A model generated the notes under the pieces. The model had not been told where the DNA came from. It saw nothing but the letters and a program-made list of their open reading frames with translations, and did not search any database. From assembly GCF_000321225.1 (NCBI RefSeq), contig NW_004450477.1, forward strand, positions 2,755,299 to 2,819,298: a stretch of 64,000 bases of DNA, in the 5' to 3' direction. A program made the position numbers and the translations under genes. This stretch comes from Odobenus rosmarus divergens. Taxonomy: Eukaryota; Chordata; Mammalia; Carnivora; Odobenidae. Within the stretch, counting starts at the first letter, position 1. Each line of letters opens with the position of its first letter. Of the stretch, positions 1-11,322 are shown in pieces.

Positions 1-1446
1 CAAGTAGATTTTCTTTTTTTGTAGAAACTGACAAACGGATTCTAATATTTATATGGAAATGCACAAGGCCAAGAATGGCCAAGGTAGTCTTGAAAAAGAT
101 AAAACTAGAGGACTTACATTGCCAGGATGAAGACTTGTTTCTAAGTTATAGTACCTAAACATTGTGGTATTGGTGCAAGGACATATAACTAGACCTTGGA
201 ACAGCATGAGTCCGGAGACATACCCATACACATATTGGTGATGACAGAGGTAATGAGAAAAGGTTTGTCCTTTCAGTAAATGGTCCTGGGTTAATTGGAT
301 ATCCACATGGGAATAAGTTCATCTTGCCCCTTTTCTTGCATTATATTAAAAACTCAGTTCCAGGTGGACCATAAATCTAATGGTGAAAGGTTAAACAATA
401 AAACCCCTAGATGATAATAAAGGAAAATACATTCACAACTTTGGGTAGGCAAAGATTTTTTAGGCAAGACACAAATAGCACTAGCCCTAAAGGAATAAAT
501 GTGATAATTTGGAGTACATTAAAATGAAGGTTTGTTCATCAAAAGACACCAATACAAGTTGAAGGGCAAGTCACACAATGGGAGAAGATATCTTTCTCCG
601 ATCTGTGTGTATGTATTATTCAACAAAGGACTCATATTCAAAATACATAAAGAGCCCTGCTCCTACTAAATAAATAAGAAAAGACAGTCTAATAGAAGAA
701 GAGGCAAGAGACTTGAACAGACACTTCAAGATGATATCCAAATGGCCAATAGACTTTATTCATCAGGGACATGCAAATAAAAACCATTTTAAGTTGCACA
801 TCCACTAGAATGGCTAACATTTAAAAGCATGATAAAACTAAAGGTTGGCAAAGATGTGGAACAGAAGAAATGCTCACACACCCACTTTTAAATACTCTTT
901 TACAAGCTACAAAACTGAAAATCTGCACGCTCCATGACTCACCAATTCCATTCCTAAATAGAGACCCAACAGATACATAAACATAGATGCCCAAAAGGAC
1001 ATATATAAAAATGTTCACAGTAGCAACCTGTGTGATACCAAAAAAACAGAGACCATGCAATGTTTATCGTCAGTGGAATGGATGGTTTTGTTATATTCAT
1101 ACAATAGCATATTGTACAACATTGAAAATGAATGTGCTGTTACTTCCATGCAACAACATGGAAGGATCTCACAGACATATAGTTGGGTAAAAGAAGCTAG
1201 ACACTGGAGAGTACCTGCACAACTCATATCAAGTTCAAGTGCGGGAAAACTAGTTTATGACTTTACAAGTTAAGATAACAGATACCTTTGGATGAGAAGG
1301 AGGATTTAGTGGCTGCGTGGGGCCTCTGGGTGCCAAGAATGTTCTATGTTCTTAACTGAGTGGTGGTTATATGGAGGCATTCACTGCAAAAATTCATTGT
1401 TTTGTACACTTTTCTAAATGTGTTATACTTAGATAATTAAAAAAAT
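1..1446 (+). mobile_element. LINE-1 fragment, ORF2 3' part plus 3' UTR
   Basis: The sequence tracks the mammalian L1 ORF2 C-terminal region on the + strand: TATGGAAATGCACAAGGCC near 53, TCAAAAGACACC near 539, then decayed matches through the conserved end region at 1030-1230. A 3' UTR-like segment follows (TTAACTGAGTGGTGGTTA near 1351) and ends in an A-rich stretch. Many stops and indels show that it is dead. The 5' part lies outside the window. Confidence 0.85.
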
Positions 1447-2093
1447 TACTTACAAAAACACAGAGGATAGAAGCCATTGGTATAGAATCTCTTGGCTTTT
1501 GCTGTTTGGGACTTGGCTATGTGGAAAAGAAGGAGGTGATGATAAAGTCCGGGATATTTTTCAGATACTCTGATTTTGAGATTGTCCAGTAGCAGATTTA
1601 TCGTCATCCGTAAGCACAGTGAGTGCTTTAGCATCACGGTCTCTGAGGTGCCTCAGGACCCGGAATCGTTGAAATAGCCATTTCTGTGGCCCTTCTCTTC
1701 CTTGGAGACACTAGAGCTCCACCATCTCTGCCTTATCCACCATAGATGACGCTGGCTGTGGGCAGAGTGCTGTGGGCAGAAGGAAGGAAAGCAAAGGCTC
1801 TTTTTTGTCTCTTTTGTCCCTCCCCTTCCCCATCCTCTTTTCTTACTCGGCTGCAAAGAGTGGAATTCTTGATAGGGGAGCCTACACCCACAGATGAAAG
1901 AGACAGAAGGGCATTTATTTAATAAAAGGACAGATGTAAATTAGTATTTTGTAGACTGAGACACAAATGCTAAGATTTCAGAATGTAGTAGAGGTTAGAC
2001 CCAGTGGGTGGTAGAGAGGGCTTCTTTGGGAAGGCAAGAATTTCATTTTCAGACCCTGAATGAAAAGATGTTTTAAAAATTTTATTCAGGGAA
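1447..2093. other. Intronic sequence, nothing recognised
   Basis: Unique-looking sequence between the L1 end and the LTR. Short ORFs here have no recognisable domains. Confidence 0.5.
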
Positions 2094-2495
2094 TGTTATG
2101 GGCTGAATGTTTGGGTCCCTCCAAAATTCATATGTTGAAGCTCTAACCTCCAATGTGATGGTATTTGGAGGTGAAGCCTTTAGGAGGTAATTAGATTTAA
2201 ATGATGTCATAAACCATGGCCATGATGGGAGTAGTACCCTTATATCTACCTAATAGGGATTTGTGTCCTTATGAGAAGAGGAAGAGGCAGCAGGGATCCC
2301 TTTCATCACACGAAGGTATCAAGGAAAGGCCATGGAAGCTCACAGTAAGATGGCGGCCATCTACAAGCCAGGAAGTCCGAGAATGAATCTGCCGGCATGT
2401 TGATCTTGGACTTCCTAGCCTCTGTAAGAAATAAATACCTCTTGTTTAAGTCACCTATTCTATGGTATTTTGTTACAGCAACCCAAGGTAAGACA
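2094..2495 (+). mobile_element. Solo LTR, MaLR/MLT1-MST-like
   Basis: A 402-bp unit starting TGTTATGGGCTGAATG and ending AAGACA (TG...CA). Its body is typical of MaLR LTRs: CAAAATTCATATGTTGAA near 2124, CTGCCGGCATGTTGATCTTG near 2389, and an AATAAA signal near 2430 before TATTTTGTTACAGCAACCC. The flanking pentamers GGGAA and AGGAA differ by one base, as expected for an old 5-bp target duplication. No internal retroviral sequence adjoins it. The exact subfamily is not resolved. Confidence 0.75.
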
Positions 2496-2977
2496 AGGAA
2501 CTGAAACTTCACTTGGTTTAATGGCAATGGTTCCTGCAAGCTGGAGCACAGTTACCTCTTTCCTGAGGGTATTTCTCTGTGGAGTGCTGTTAGCTGGGAC
2601 CCCTCAGCAGCCTAGCCACGCCCATCTTTTGTGAGCCTGGTGGTCAAGCTGAAATAAAAAATGCCCTGTGTAAGCACTGGGGTTTTCAGTCTGGCCCCAT
2701 CTTGGTAATGGGAAAGTCAAGGAATGAAATGAGTTTATGGGAACTGAAAGATTCAGCTATGCATGCCAGGGCCACAATTAAGTTGACTTCCAAGTCAGGC
2801 TTTCCCTTTAAATTCTGCTTGTTGTTAGTCTGACCAAATAAGTTAAAAACCTTATTTACTCCTAAAAAATGGTATCATAAAAGAATTTGCTATCGGTTCT
2901 TAAATAGTGCTGCTTCTCATGTAATCCAGTCTGAGTTGAAAACTCTTTTCTCTGATTTAACAAACAGTATGTTTCAA
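2496..2977. other. Intronic sequence, nothing recognised
   Basis: No repeat or exon recognised. Its last 16 bases (2962-2977) are the left target duplication of the following SINE. Confidence 0.5.
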
Positions 2978-3169
2978 GGGCGCCTGGGTGGCTCAGTAGG
3001 GTTAAGTGTCTGCTTTCGGCTCAGGTCATGATCCCCAGGTCCTGGGATCGAGTCCCATGTCAGGCTCTCTGCTTGGCAGGGAGTCTGCTTCTCCCTCTCC
3101 GTCTGCCTGCCACTCCCCCTGCTTGTCCTCTCTCTCTGTCAAATAAATAAATAAAATCTTAAAAAAAAG
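2978..3169 (+). mobile_element. CAN-SINE, full length, with intact target duplications
   Basis: tRNA-Lys-derived head (GCGCCTGGGTGGCTCAG), polymerase III B-box-like GGGATCGAGTCC, CT-rich body, then AAATAAATAAATAAAATC and an A tail. The 16-bp direct repeat AAACAGTATGTTTCAA at 2962-2977 and 3170-3185 is perfect, which points to a fairly recent insertion. Confidence 0.97.
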
Positions 3170-3212
3170 AAACAGTATGTTTCAATGGTGCAGAATTTTC
3201 CCCACATATTTC

Positions 3213-3418
3213 TTTCTTTTTATTTTTTTTAAGATTTTATTTATTTGAGAGAGAGAGAGAGAGAGGGCACACAAGTAGGCAGAAGGAGAGGAAGAAGCAG
3301 GCTTCCTGCTGAGCAGAGAGCCCAACATGGGGCTCGATCCCGGGACCCTGGGATCATGACCTGAGCTGAAGGCAGACACTTAACTGACTGAGCCACCCAG
3401 GCACCAACCGCCCCCCCA
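3213..3418 (-). mobile_element. CAN-SINE, antisense
   Basis: Reverse complement of the CAN-SINE: T-rich tail, AAGATTTTATTTATTTGAG, a GA microsatellite, and GAGCCACCCAGGCACC at the head end. The direct repeat ACATATTTC at 3204-3212 and 3419-3427 marks the insertion. A C-rich run lies between the head and the right repeat. It sits tail to tail with the SINE at 2978. Confidence 0.95.
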
Positions 3419-3427
3419 ACATATTTC

Positions 3428-4077
3428 ATATTACTAAAGTGATTCAAACTTTAGAAAAATACTTGAAAAAATAATACTGCATATTTGGTTTGTGAAAAAG
3501 TCAAAAGAACATCACTGGCTTAGGAAATGGAGCCCTAGTGGGAGCGGGTGCCCAGCAGAATTTGCCCTCGCCACACGGCTGTTTCTCTGCTCTGAGCCTG
3601 GCCTTTTGAAGCCAGTGATTCAAGAGTTTGGCCTCGGCAATGACCAGTTATCTGCTAACCAGCCAAAAATAGCCACCAAGTCAGTTGCTTTCCATGGTAT
3701 CTCTGCAAAGCGTGTCACGAGGTTTCTTTGAATCTGGAGATTTTCTTGCTAATTTGGGAAGCTGCTGAGGAGATTGACAGAGGTCCTAACTGTCCCAGGG
3801 ACCCGTGCCTGTGTGGCTCTCCTAGGCAGCTCAAGGCTTTCCCTGACTCCCCAGAGTCAGTCCTTTCCCAAGGTGGAAGCCATGGACTTCATCCCCTTTA
3901 TTTTAAAAAAGTCAGTTTCTAAAATTGTGTTCGTCAGTGATAAGGAAAACCCACTGGAGTCCTGGCCCAGCCCTGTTAGAGTCTCTGTGAGGGTCAGGTG
4001 AGTCAAAACACGTGTAGCATCAAGATTGTGTGTGGAGTTCAGTAAACTCTCAAGCAGTGGTTCGTCGCGTTGCTACA
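3428..4077. other. Intronic sequence, nothing recognised
   Basis: Contains several short overlapping ORFs with no recognisable family. No repeat was identified. Confidence 0.45.
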
Positions 4078-4275
4078 TTGTGAGCTAGCTATAGCTAGGT
4101 GCTTTACCTACGAAATCTTGACTTCGCACAATAGTTCTGCAAGGTGCTTGGTAGTGTTTCTTATTTTATTGAGAAGGAAGAAGAGCCTCAGAGAAGTTAA
4201 GTTACTTACGTGAAGTCACACAGCTGCTGAGTGGCTGGGGACTGCATCCAAGACTTGCTTTTCCACCACTACCAT
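4078..4275 (-). repeat. MIR SINE, antisense
   Basis: Shows the antisense MIR core: AGGTGCTTTACCTACG, then TTTATTGAGAAGGAAGAAG, CTCAGAGAAGTTAAGTTACT and GTCACACAGCTGCTGAGTGG. This matches the reverse complement of the MIR 'control sequence' core with expected decay. Confidence 0.75.
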
Positions 4276-4389
4276 GTTCTCTCTATGACTGTCTCTCAAA
4301 CTGGGGTCTGAGCCTCCTGGAAGGTTGGTGGACATTTTTTTGTGGGAGGCTTGTCCATGAGTTTCTAGTTTGAAAAATTCTGCTTTGTG

Positions 4390-4604
4390 TAAGAGGTTGA
4401 CCACTGTTTGCTGCGAAGGGCCAGGGAGGGAGTATTCATGCTCGGTGGGCTGCGACATTGCAGCTTCAACTACTCAAGTCTTGTGTGTAGCTGGCACCGT
4501 AGGCAAAACGTAAACACATGCGTATGTGCCAATAAAACTTTATTTGCAGGAACAGATGAGGGGCTGGATTTGGGCCTGCAGGCCATAGTTTGCCGACCCC
4601 TGCT
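4390..4604 (+). mobile_element. Non-autonomous DNA transposon fossil (hAT-like)
   Basis: Contains GCGAAGGGCCAGG, CAATAAAACTTTATTTGCAG and GCCATAGTTTGCCGACCCCT, the signature of a widespread mammalian hAT-type element in which both ends carry the 'gccgacccctg' motif. I could not fix the family name. Confidence 0.6.
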
Positions 4605-4744
4605 TTATTCCATGCTGCCTTCTTTTCTCTTCAAGCCCCCTCCATCCTTGGTGCTCCCACTTCTCTGTTGACAGCATCCCTGTTTTCTCAGAAGCCTTCT
4701 ATTCGACCTGCTCAGTCGTCAAAGTCCTGCATTCTACTAACGTT

Positions 4745-5640
4745 TGACTGGCTGCCATGTGCTGGGCACTGGGGACAGGGCAGTGGCCAGAGTGAAATTC
4801 CTGACTCATAGAGCTGACATTTTGCTGGGGAGACAGATAGGTGTATGTCAGGTGGTGAAGGGTAAGAAGAATAGGGCAAGGGGTTAGGGAGTGCCAGGGC
4901 TGCTATTTTATATGGAGCAGTGAAGAAAGGACTCCAGAAAGGTGACATTGTAGCAGAGGCCTACAGGAAGGGAGGGGAGACGTTACATGGCACTCTGGAG
5001 GAAGAGTATTCCAGATTCCAGGCAGAGAGAACAGCAAGTGCAAAGGTCCTGAGGTAGGAGTGTGCTTGGCATATTTGAGGAACAACCAAGAAGCCAGAGC
5101 GGCTAGAGTGCGGCGAGTGAAGGGAGGAGTAGTGGGAGAGACAGACAGATAAGGGGCTGTTCTCGTGGGGCCTGGCGGGTCACTGTAGGATGTAACGGTG
5201 GGTAGCCACTGAGGGGTTTTGAGCAGCAGTGTCAGGATCTGATTCACACTACAATGGATCCCTTTAGCCGCCAGGTCCAGAGAATCTGTAGGGTGAGCAG
5301 AAGTGATACCAGGAGCCTCATTAGGAGGGTGATAGTGGCAGAAGTCAGATATTCTGAATATATGGGGAAGGCAGAACCACAACTTTCCCAACAGATTGCA
5401 TGGGATGTGGGGGAAGAGAGGGGCCGAAGCTGACGGGCGGTTTTGGCCAGAGCAGCTGGATGGTCAGAGCAGCCCCTTGCTGAGATGGGAGGACTGTGGG
5501 AGAGCAGCTCTGTGGGCAAGATGAGGGCCTTAGTTTGGACGTATCAAGTTGGGGTGGTCGTTTGGATATCCGAGTGCAGATGCCAATAGGCAATGGATTT
5601 TCAAGTTTGGATTTTCAGCTGGGGCTATGTAGTTGGGATG
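4745..5640 (+). repeat. Long ancient interspersed repeat, family not resolved
   Basis: The text runs colinearly with a repeat common in mammalian genomes: GGCAGAGAGAACAGCAAGTG and AAAGGTCCTGAGG near 5020-5055, then TTTTGAGCAGCAGTGTCAGG near 5217 and GATATCCGAGTGCAGATGCC near 5565. A related partial copy lies at about 58205-58460. I recall the repeat but not its name. The ORF at 4903-5391 (antisense, 162 codons) falls inside it and is an artefact. Confidence 0.55.
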
Positions 5641-7958
5641 GGTGGTCTTTAACATCCTGAGCTGGCTGGGACTGCCCAGGAAGTGAGTGCAGAGGCAGGG
5701 CGGGCTAAGCTGGAGGCCATAGCTCCCTCCTGATTTCGCGCTGCAAGGCTCTTGCCTAAAATCTTTTATCCCCCCTTAGATTCTACTTTATTTGGTAAAA
5801 CTCAGAAACTAACCACCACCTCACATCTCCCCACCTCCTGCTTTCCAAAGAAGCCAGTTCCCGAGAGACAAGGGGGCTGTGGCTTGGGGGTCATTCACCA
5901 TCTCCAGGCTTTACACACTCAGGCAGCCCACGGCCTGTGGTCAGGCCTCCAGACCCAAAGCTCTTAGCGGCAATAGAAGGAAGCAAAAGCAAGCTCCCAC
6001 TTCCTGCCGTCTGTGATCCACAGAGCTACCAGAGATTCCAGAAACTTGACACCAGTCCCGTCCCTCCCCTCTGAAACCTTTATTGTGTGTGCACAGCGTG
6101 CAGAAGGGTGTGCGGGCACCTTCGTCCCGTGGGATCAGCCCCGGCCTGCCCTTCCACCCTCTCTCGTGTCCCACCGGCCACCCTCACGCTGAGTGTGTGA
6201 GCAAAGCAGAGGGAGGTTCTTTCGCTCTCCTTACCAGTCCTGGTCTCCATGGTTCTGCCACCCAAAAGAACCACTTCCTTACCCAGCATTATATAATACA
6301 CGGGTAGCTGTTGTGCTAAAGGCATGAGAAGATTCGGGAGAGATGTAAATCACTGAGGTGCAGAGACTTCAGCTTTTAGAAGTATTCCCTCATGATGATG
6401 AAGGGGCTGGAGCTGGGATCAGAGACGTGCCGTGGCTTTGCAGGCTGGCGGCTGCAGGGATGTGGGGCAGGGTGGTTCAGTCCCTCAGGACTGTGTTAGG
6501 GAGATGAAAGGTGGGGGTGGGTGAGTCGAGTTTTAGCTTGACTGTGAAGGAGAAGAATGGGACTGGGGGAGGGAGGAGGCCAACTGCTTTGTGGCCCTGC
6601 CACGTGAGCGCGTTCCTGGCGATGCTACAGAGGTCTTGGGGATGCTGCGTGGACCCCTGAGCCACCTCCCAACGGGAGATGGCATCCCAGGGAAGAACTT
6701 GAGCAGGGCGCCCAGGGCACCCGTGGCTTAGGAAGGGCAAGGAGTTTTCTGTGGCTTATGCCAAGTTAGGTCCCTTGCCAACGTCTGCCTGGGGTGCAGC
6801 TTGGAGGTCGGTTCTCAGGTGGAAGAATGAGGTGATGGCTTAGTCCTGTCTCCCGGAAGCATGTGTGGTTGGGTTTGCCCATCTGGTCCCGGAGGCTGTT
6901 TCTGCACTGACAGAGGGTGTTTGGACTGTCACAGTGCGTGACATTCCCCACATACCTGCGGGGGATTGTGCTGCATGAACCTGATACCCACTGAATTAGA
7001 TTTGGCTTGAAATTAACTGACTTAAGTGCAAATTAATCCAATTTTTTAATTTTTTTTTTTTACAAGTCACAGGTTTTTTTCCTTGTGCTTTGGAGGTGAC
7101 CCTTAACATTGTTGTGGCCTATGTTTTATATCATGAAGTGGATTACACAGAAGCTTCTCAAGAAGTGAAAACAGCATCTGAGAGAAAAAAAAAAAAAATC
7201 CAGAGTAGCGGGAGATTTCCTTTCCCAAAAGGAAATGTTTGTACAAGTATTTTGAGTGCAGTAAAGTGCCCTATAAATGTAAAGACTTATTATTATGGAT
7301 CGCTTGAGGCAAACCAGCTCAGCCATAATGCAAACAATTACGGAACAGACTTCCTTATTGCTCTTCCTTCCTAGGAGGCTCCTCCACTTGGATCATGAAG
7401 ATGACCTCTGAGGATGAGCTTGGCCTGACCTGGATAAAGGTTTGGCTGGTGAGGGCAGGCTGAAGGCAGGGGCATGGGGCCTTGCGGGACCTGTCGTCCT
7501 TCATTTGGATGGCCACTTCATCTAGTAGAGATCCAGCCTGTGAAAAATTGGCTGTTTCCAATTGTGTGAATTGGCTTCACATGGGGAGGCCAGCCTAGTC
7601 ACCGAAAATGGTTTTGGCTGCTGGTTACCCTGCTGTGTATGGACTCGGTCTCCTTGTAGCAGGGAGGCCGCCTTGGGGAATCACATCAAGGTCAGGAGCA
7701 GTTTAGTGAATGCAGCATCCGAGTGTATATTTCATTCCATTCCAGGGTACTAGGTGCTCAGTACCTTCTGGCGAGTGAGTGAGCGAGCAGACATGAAGGT
7801 GGCTCATAGGCAGTGGCAGGCCTGGGACTGAGCATGCTCCAGGCTGGCCTGATCATCCACCTGCCCCCAAGAGGGGACATTCCCTGTTCCCTCCCAAGCC
7901 CCTTCCCTGAGCTCTGGGTAAGGTTTCCTCCAAAGAGGTGTATATCCAATTATTTCCT
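5641..7958. other. Intronic sequence, mostly nothing recognised
   Basis: GC-moderate sequence without exons. A short MIR-like 3' end may lie near 7237-7300 (AAAGTGCCCTATAAATGT followed by TTATTATTATGG). The remainder is unassigned. Confidence 0.4.
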
Positions 7959-7959
7959 C

Positions 7960-8124
7960 TTTTTTTTTTAGAGAGAGAGCATGAGCACGAAGGGGGAGGG
8001 GGAGGGACAGAGTATCTTAAGTGGGCTCCACACTCAGCGCAGAGCCTGATATAGGGCTCGATCTCAGGATCCAAAGCCGAAATCAAGAGTTGGAGGCTTA
8101 ACCGACTGAGCCACCCAGGCACTG
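7960..8124 (-). mobile_element. CAN-SINE, antisense, older subtype
   Basis: T tract, AGAGAGAGAGCATGAG, GGGCTCGATCTCAGGATCC, GAAATCAAGAGTTGGAGGC and TGAGCCACCCAGGCAC. The 'aatcaagagttgga' form is typical of older CAN-SINE copies. No clean target duplication was found; a degenerate TTTCCTxTTT may flank it. Confidence 0.9.
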
Positions 8125-10620
8125 CTTTCCTATTTTCTTTTGTAAAGAGGTAAAAAGTTATTGAAAATAAGGTACACATAATTTTCCCTGTGTTTGATAG
8201 AAATAAGCTATGAAATACTCATTGTTAGTAAGCATCCAAAAAACTTCTGGATTGACTGATAATTTCAGAATCTTCAAGACCGCGGAGGGTTTGAGTCACT
8301 GTTCCTGGCTTCTGTATATACTCAATTGACAGAAGAATAGGATTGATCGTCACACACTACACTGCAAGTTAGTGTCCCTACTTTGTAGGGGGCCCCGTGT
8401 TCCTGTGAGGACATCAGTGTCAGCAGATGAGCGACACGGGGTCTGCTGGCCTGGCTGTACCCCGATAACTAGGTTTCTCTGGGGTGCGCCTCAGAGGCTG
8501 TTCTTCTGGGTCCAGTTGGGAGGTAGAAACCACACATGATTTAAACAGGGGAAGCTTATTATTAAGAATTATTAAACTATGATGAGGGAGTATAGGATAT
8601 ACGAAAACTCTCTATGGTACCCCAGGACTAAGGGAGAGTGCCCAAGGAAGGACAGACTTGGAAGGGGTAGAGACCTTGTTGGAGAAGGTGTAGTTGGTTG
8701 CACTAGATGGTAGAGAAATTTGCTGGTTTGGCTGGTCCTCGGTCACTGGGCAAACCGAAGCAAGCCCCCAGAGTTGAGGCGGGGTGGGCGAACTGTGGTG
8801 GTGTGGGTGTGTGGGGGGAGGGGACACCGGTGCAGGCAGGAGGCCTAGAGCCCAAGTGTCTCTGTCCAGGAGGCTGTACCATCAGGAGGACCATAGGAGA
8901 GAAAACTGAGGAGGCATGAGTGAGCAGAAGGAACCGGCGTGCTGGTGTGGGCAGGAGGGCAGAAGGGCCTGATGTCTGTCGTGAGAGGAGCTGCAGGAAG
9001 GTGATGGCTGGGCTGGCTGTGCAGGGGCTGCACGGTTGCTGGGAGCTAGAACATTCTGGGTGTGGAGCTGGGGCCTAGCCCCATTGGATGTGCTCACTCC
9101 ATACCCCACCCCCCTCCCTGCTGCACCTTCCTCCTCTAGCGTCCCTCCGGCCTCTCTGCTGAGAAAGCTTAACGTTGTGCTTCGTGAAGGAGAAGTGCAG
9201 GGAGGAATTCTTTCCGTGAACGCAGAGCACGGATTGAGGGGTGAATGTGGAGTGAGGGGAGATCCACTGACACCTGGCTCCCTTGGGGCCCCCTTCCTGC
9301 CGTACCTGTGGCCCTAGCATGTCTGTGAGGCGGCCCAGTGCCCCCTTCCCCTGGGCTGCCCTGTTGGCTTCTCCAGGCTGGCTCTCACAGGCACTGGCTC
9401 TCCTTAGAAGACTGCAGCCTCTCCTTTGGCAGCCAGGGTGGCAAGGACAGCGGTGGAGGAGGACCGTGACCCCCTGCTGCAGGCCTGCGCCACCGGGATC
9501 GCGTGTGTGTGTCGGGACCCGAGCTCCTGCGGGACAGGCGTGTTTATGACTTTGACCTGATGCCCTGGGGTTGGGCAGTGGCATTCTGCCGGCTCACAGA
9601 GGATGCGCCCCCACCCCCCTTCAGGCCAACGGGAGATACAAATGCTTGAAGGACGTGTGTTTCTGCAGGCGTGGACTACTCTCCAGGCACAGCTCGGGCA
9701 GTTCCTGGAAAGAATCTCTCTTTATTGGCGCACTTTGGGCACAAGGGCAGGTTCTGGCCTGTTGCCATGAGGGCTGGCCCAGCTCTCGGGGCTCAGTTGG
9801 GGTGGGTGGGCGTGCCCTTAAAGCTGAGGAGCCACGTGAGGTTTGGAAGGGCTGAGGCCTTCAGCACCCGTCTGCCTGGGCCCTAGCTCCTGGACATCCT
9901 GACATCACTGATCCCAGGTCTGAGCCAGTCTGCTCCCTGTGTTGGCACCTCCTGGCTCATATCCCCTCTGTGTCCCACTCAGCTGTGGCCTGTGGGTGTT
10001 TTAAAGGCTGAGGTTTCTCATCCTCTTTGTGTATCTGTTGCCAATGCTGTCCTTGGCCCGGGGCAGCCTCTTTGTAACTTAGGCTCACCCACCAGGCCTT
10101 GGTTCCCTGGACTCGGTGGAGTTGCTGGTGCCCCCAGGCTTACCTCACAGTCAGCCCCAGAAGTTCCCTGACTCCGTCTGTGAGAGCTGACTTTCTAGAC
10201 TTTCTCAGGGCCCAATTATTACTTGCCAGAAGAGGGAAGGAGGAAGATTCGTCTTGGAGAGAATGGCTGTGGGGCAAAGATAACTTTGTCTTGTAACACT
10301 TGACCGGCTGACATGGAGGGGTGGCTGTCTGTCAACTCGAGTTCTTCTCGGGGAGTTCATTTACAGACTCAGAGGGTTCCATGTGGTCCCCACTGAACTG
10401 GTGGGATGGATTCAAACCCATGGGAAAGCCTAGCCAGAGGGGTGCACGATTTTGCCCTTTTGGATTTATAACCATCTTTGCCTTGGCAGGCGGTCATGGT
10501 CATAGCCATTTCCAGATGGGAACAGTCCGCTCCTCGAGACAATCCAATTGTCCTCCCTGGAATGTAGTGCGGGTGGGAGTGGGGCCGAATCCTTTGTCTT
10601 TGTTTGACAAACCCTATTCT
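8125..10620. other. Intronic sequence, G-rich, nothing firmly recognised
   Basis: No exon recognised despite long ORFs (for example 9075-9584, antisense, 169 codons), which result from low stop density in GC-rich DNA. The block at about 8500-9060 has some feel of an old LTR/ERV-type repeat, but I cannot assign it. Confidence 0.4.
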
Positions 10621-10790
10621 AGCAATTCTCAAAGTCTGGTCCCCGGACCAGCAGCTTCAGCAAAACCTGGGTAGACGTGCAGATTGCCCCTCTGCCAGTG
10701 ATCCAGAGACCCTTGGGGGTGGCTCCCAGCATTCTGTATTGTGAGAAGCCCCCCAGATGACTCTATACATGCTCCTGTTTGAGAACTGAT
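10621..10790 (+). mobile_element. MER5A-like hAT-Charlie element
   Basis: AGCAATTCTCAAAGTCTGGT, GGACCAGCAGCTTCAGCAAA, CTTGGGGGTGGCTCCCAGCA and a terminal TTTGAGAACTGATGC follow the MER5A consensus from end to end, at near-full length of about 170 bp. Confidence 0.85.
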
Positions 10791-10852
10791 GCCCTACCCA
10801 GTAGTTAGACTGGGTGGACAGAGTCCTTAGTGTGCCGCGAGTCCACTTTGTG

Positions 10853-10904
10853 TTTTCCTTTCTTTTCTTTTTTTTCTTTTCTTTTCTCTTCTCTTTTCTT
10901 TTCT
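10853..10904 (+). repeat. Polypyrimidine (TTTTC)n-type microsatellite
   Basis: About 50 bases of uninterrupted T/C, mostly TTTTC and TTCTC units. Such tracts are prone to length change and can act as decoy pyrimidine tracts in pre-mRNA. Confidence 0.85.
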
Positions 10905-11130
10905 AACTTCCAAGGCTTCATCCCTACTCAACCCTCCATTCTTCCTGTGTGCCTTTTGAAATCACATCCATATTCCTGGCCGTAGTCACATATTCCTTCC
11001 TTCATGTCACCTCCCCCCCCCCCACTTCCTGACAGGTGCGCTTTCTCTCTCCTGATGGATCTTGCTCTGCCTCTTCCCTCTCTATCCCTCCCCCTTTTCC
11101 CTTCCCACTCTGCTTCCCCCTCCCCTTTAG

Positions 11131-11166
11131 CTCTCTCTCTCTCTCTCTCTCTTTCTCTCCCTCTCA
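11131..11166 (+). repeat. (CT)n microsatellite inside a longer pyrimidine-rich block
   Basis: A CT dinucleotide run within a C/T-rich block from about 11008 to 11166, which also contains a C run near 11010-11021. The two Ser/Leu-rich ORFs spanning it are products of the low complexity. Confidence 0.85.
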
Positions 11167-11191
11167 GACCTTCACTGCATATGGTCTTCCC

Positions 11192-11322
11192 ATAGAAACA
11201 CCAGCATCAATGGGCTCTTGTTAGAAATGCAGATTCGTGGCCCTGCCCCACCTACTGAATTGGAATCTGCATTTCACAAGATCTGTAGCTGATTCCTGTG
11301 TAGGGATTAGGAAGCACTGATC
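11192..11322 (+). mobile_element. MER5A-like fragment
   Basis: CCAGCATCAATGGGCTCTTG, TTAGAAATGCAGATTCGTGG, CCCCACCTACTGAATTGGAA and a tail near GAAGCACTGATC follow the MER5A body. Confidence 0.75.

Noticed and set aside
2978..3100. tRNA-Lys-like genes at the SINE heads
   Set aside because: The tRNA-like parts are CAN-SINE heads followed by SINE bodies and A tails, not functional tRNA genes.
3247..3266. Possible CRISPR-like or tandem array from repeated GA and SINE motifs
   Set aside because: A simple dinucleotide run within a SINE. There are no repeat-spacer units and this is a mammalian genome.
4903..5391. 162-codon antisense ORF
   Set aside because: Lies wholly inside an ancient interspersed repeat.
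7090..7374. ORF of 94 codons with Lys-rich middle
   Set aside because: The Lys run comes from an A13 tract, and the 3' part overlaps a MIR-like end. Not supported.
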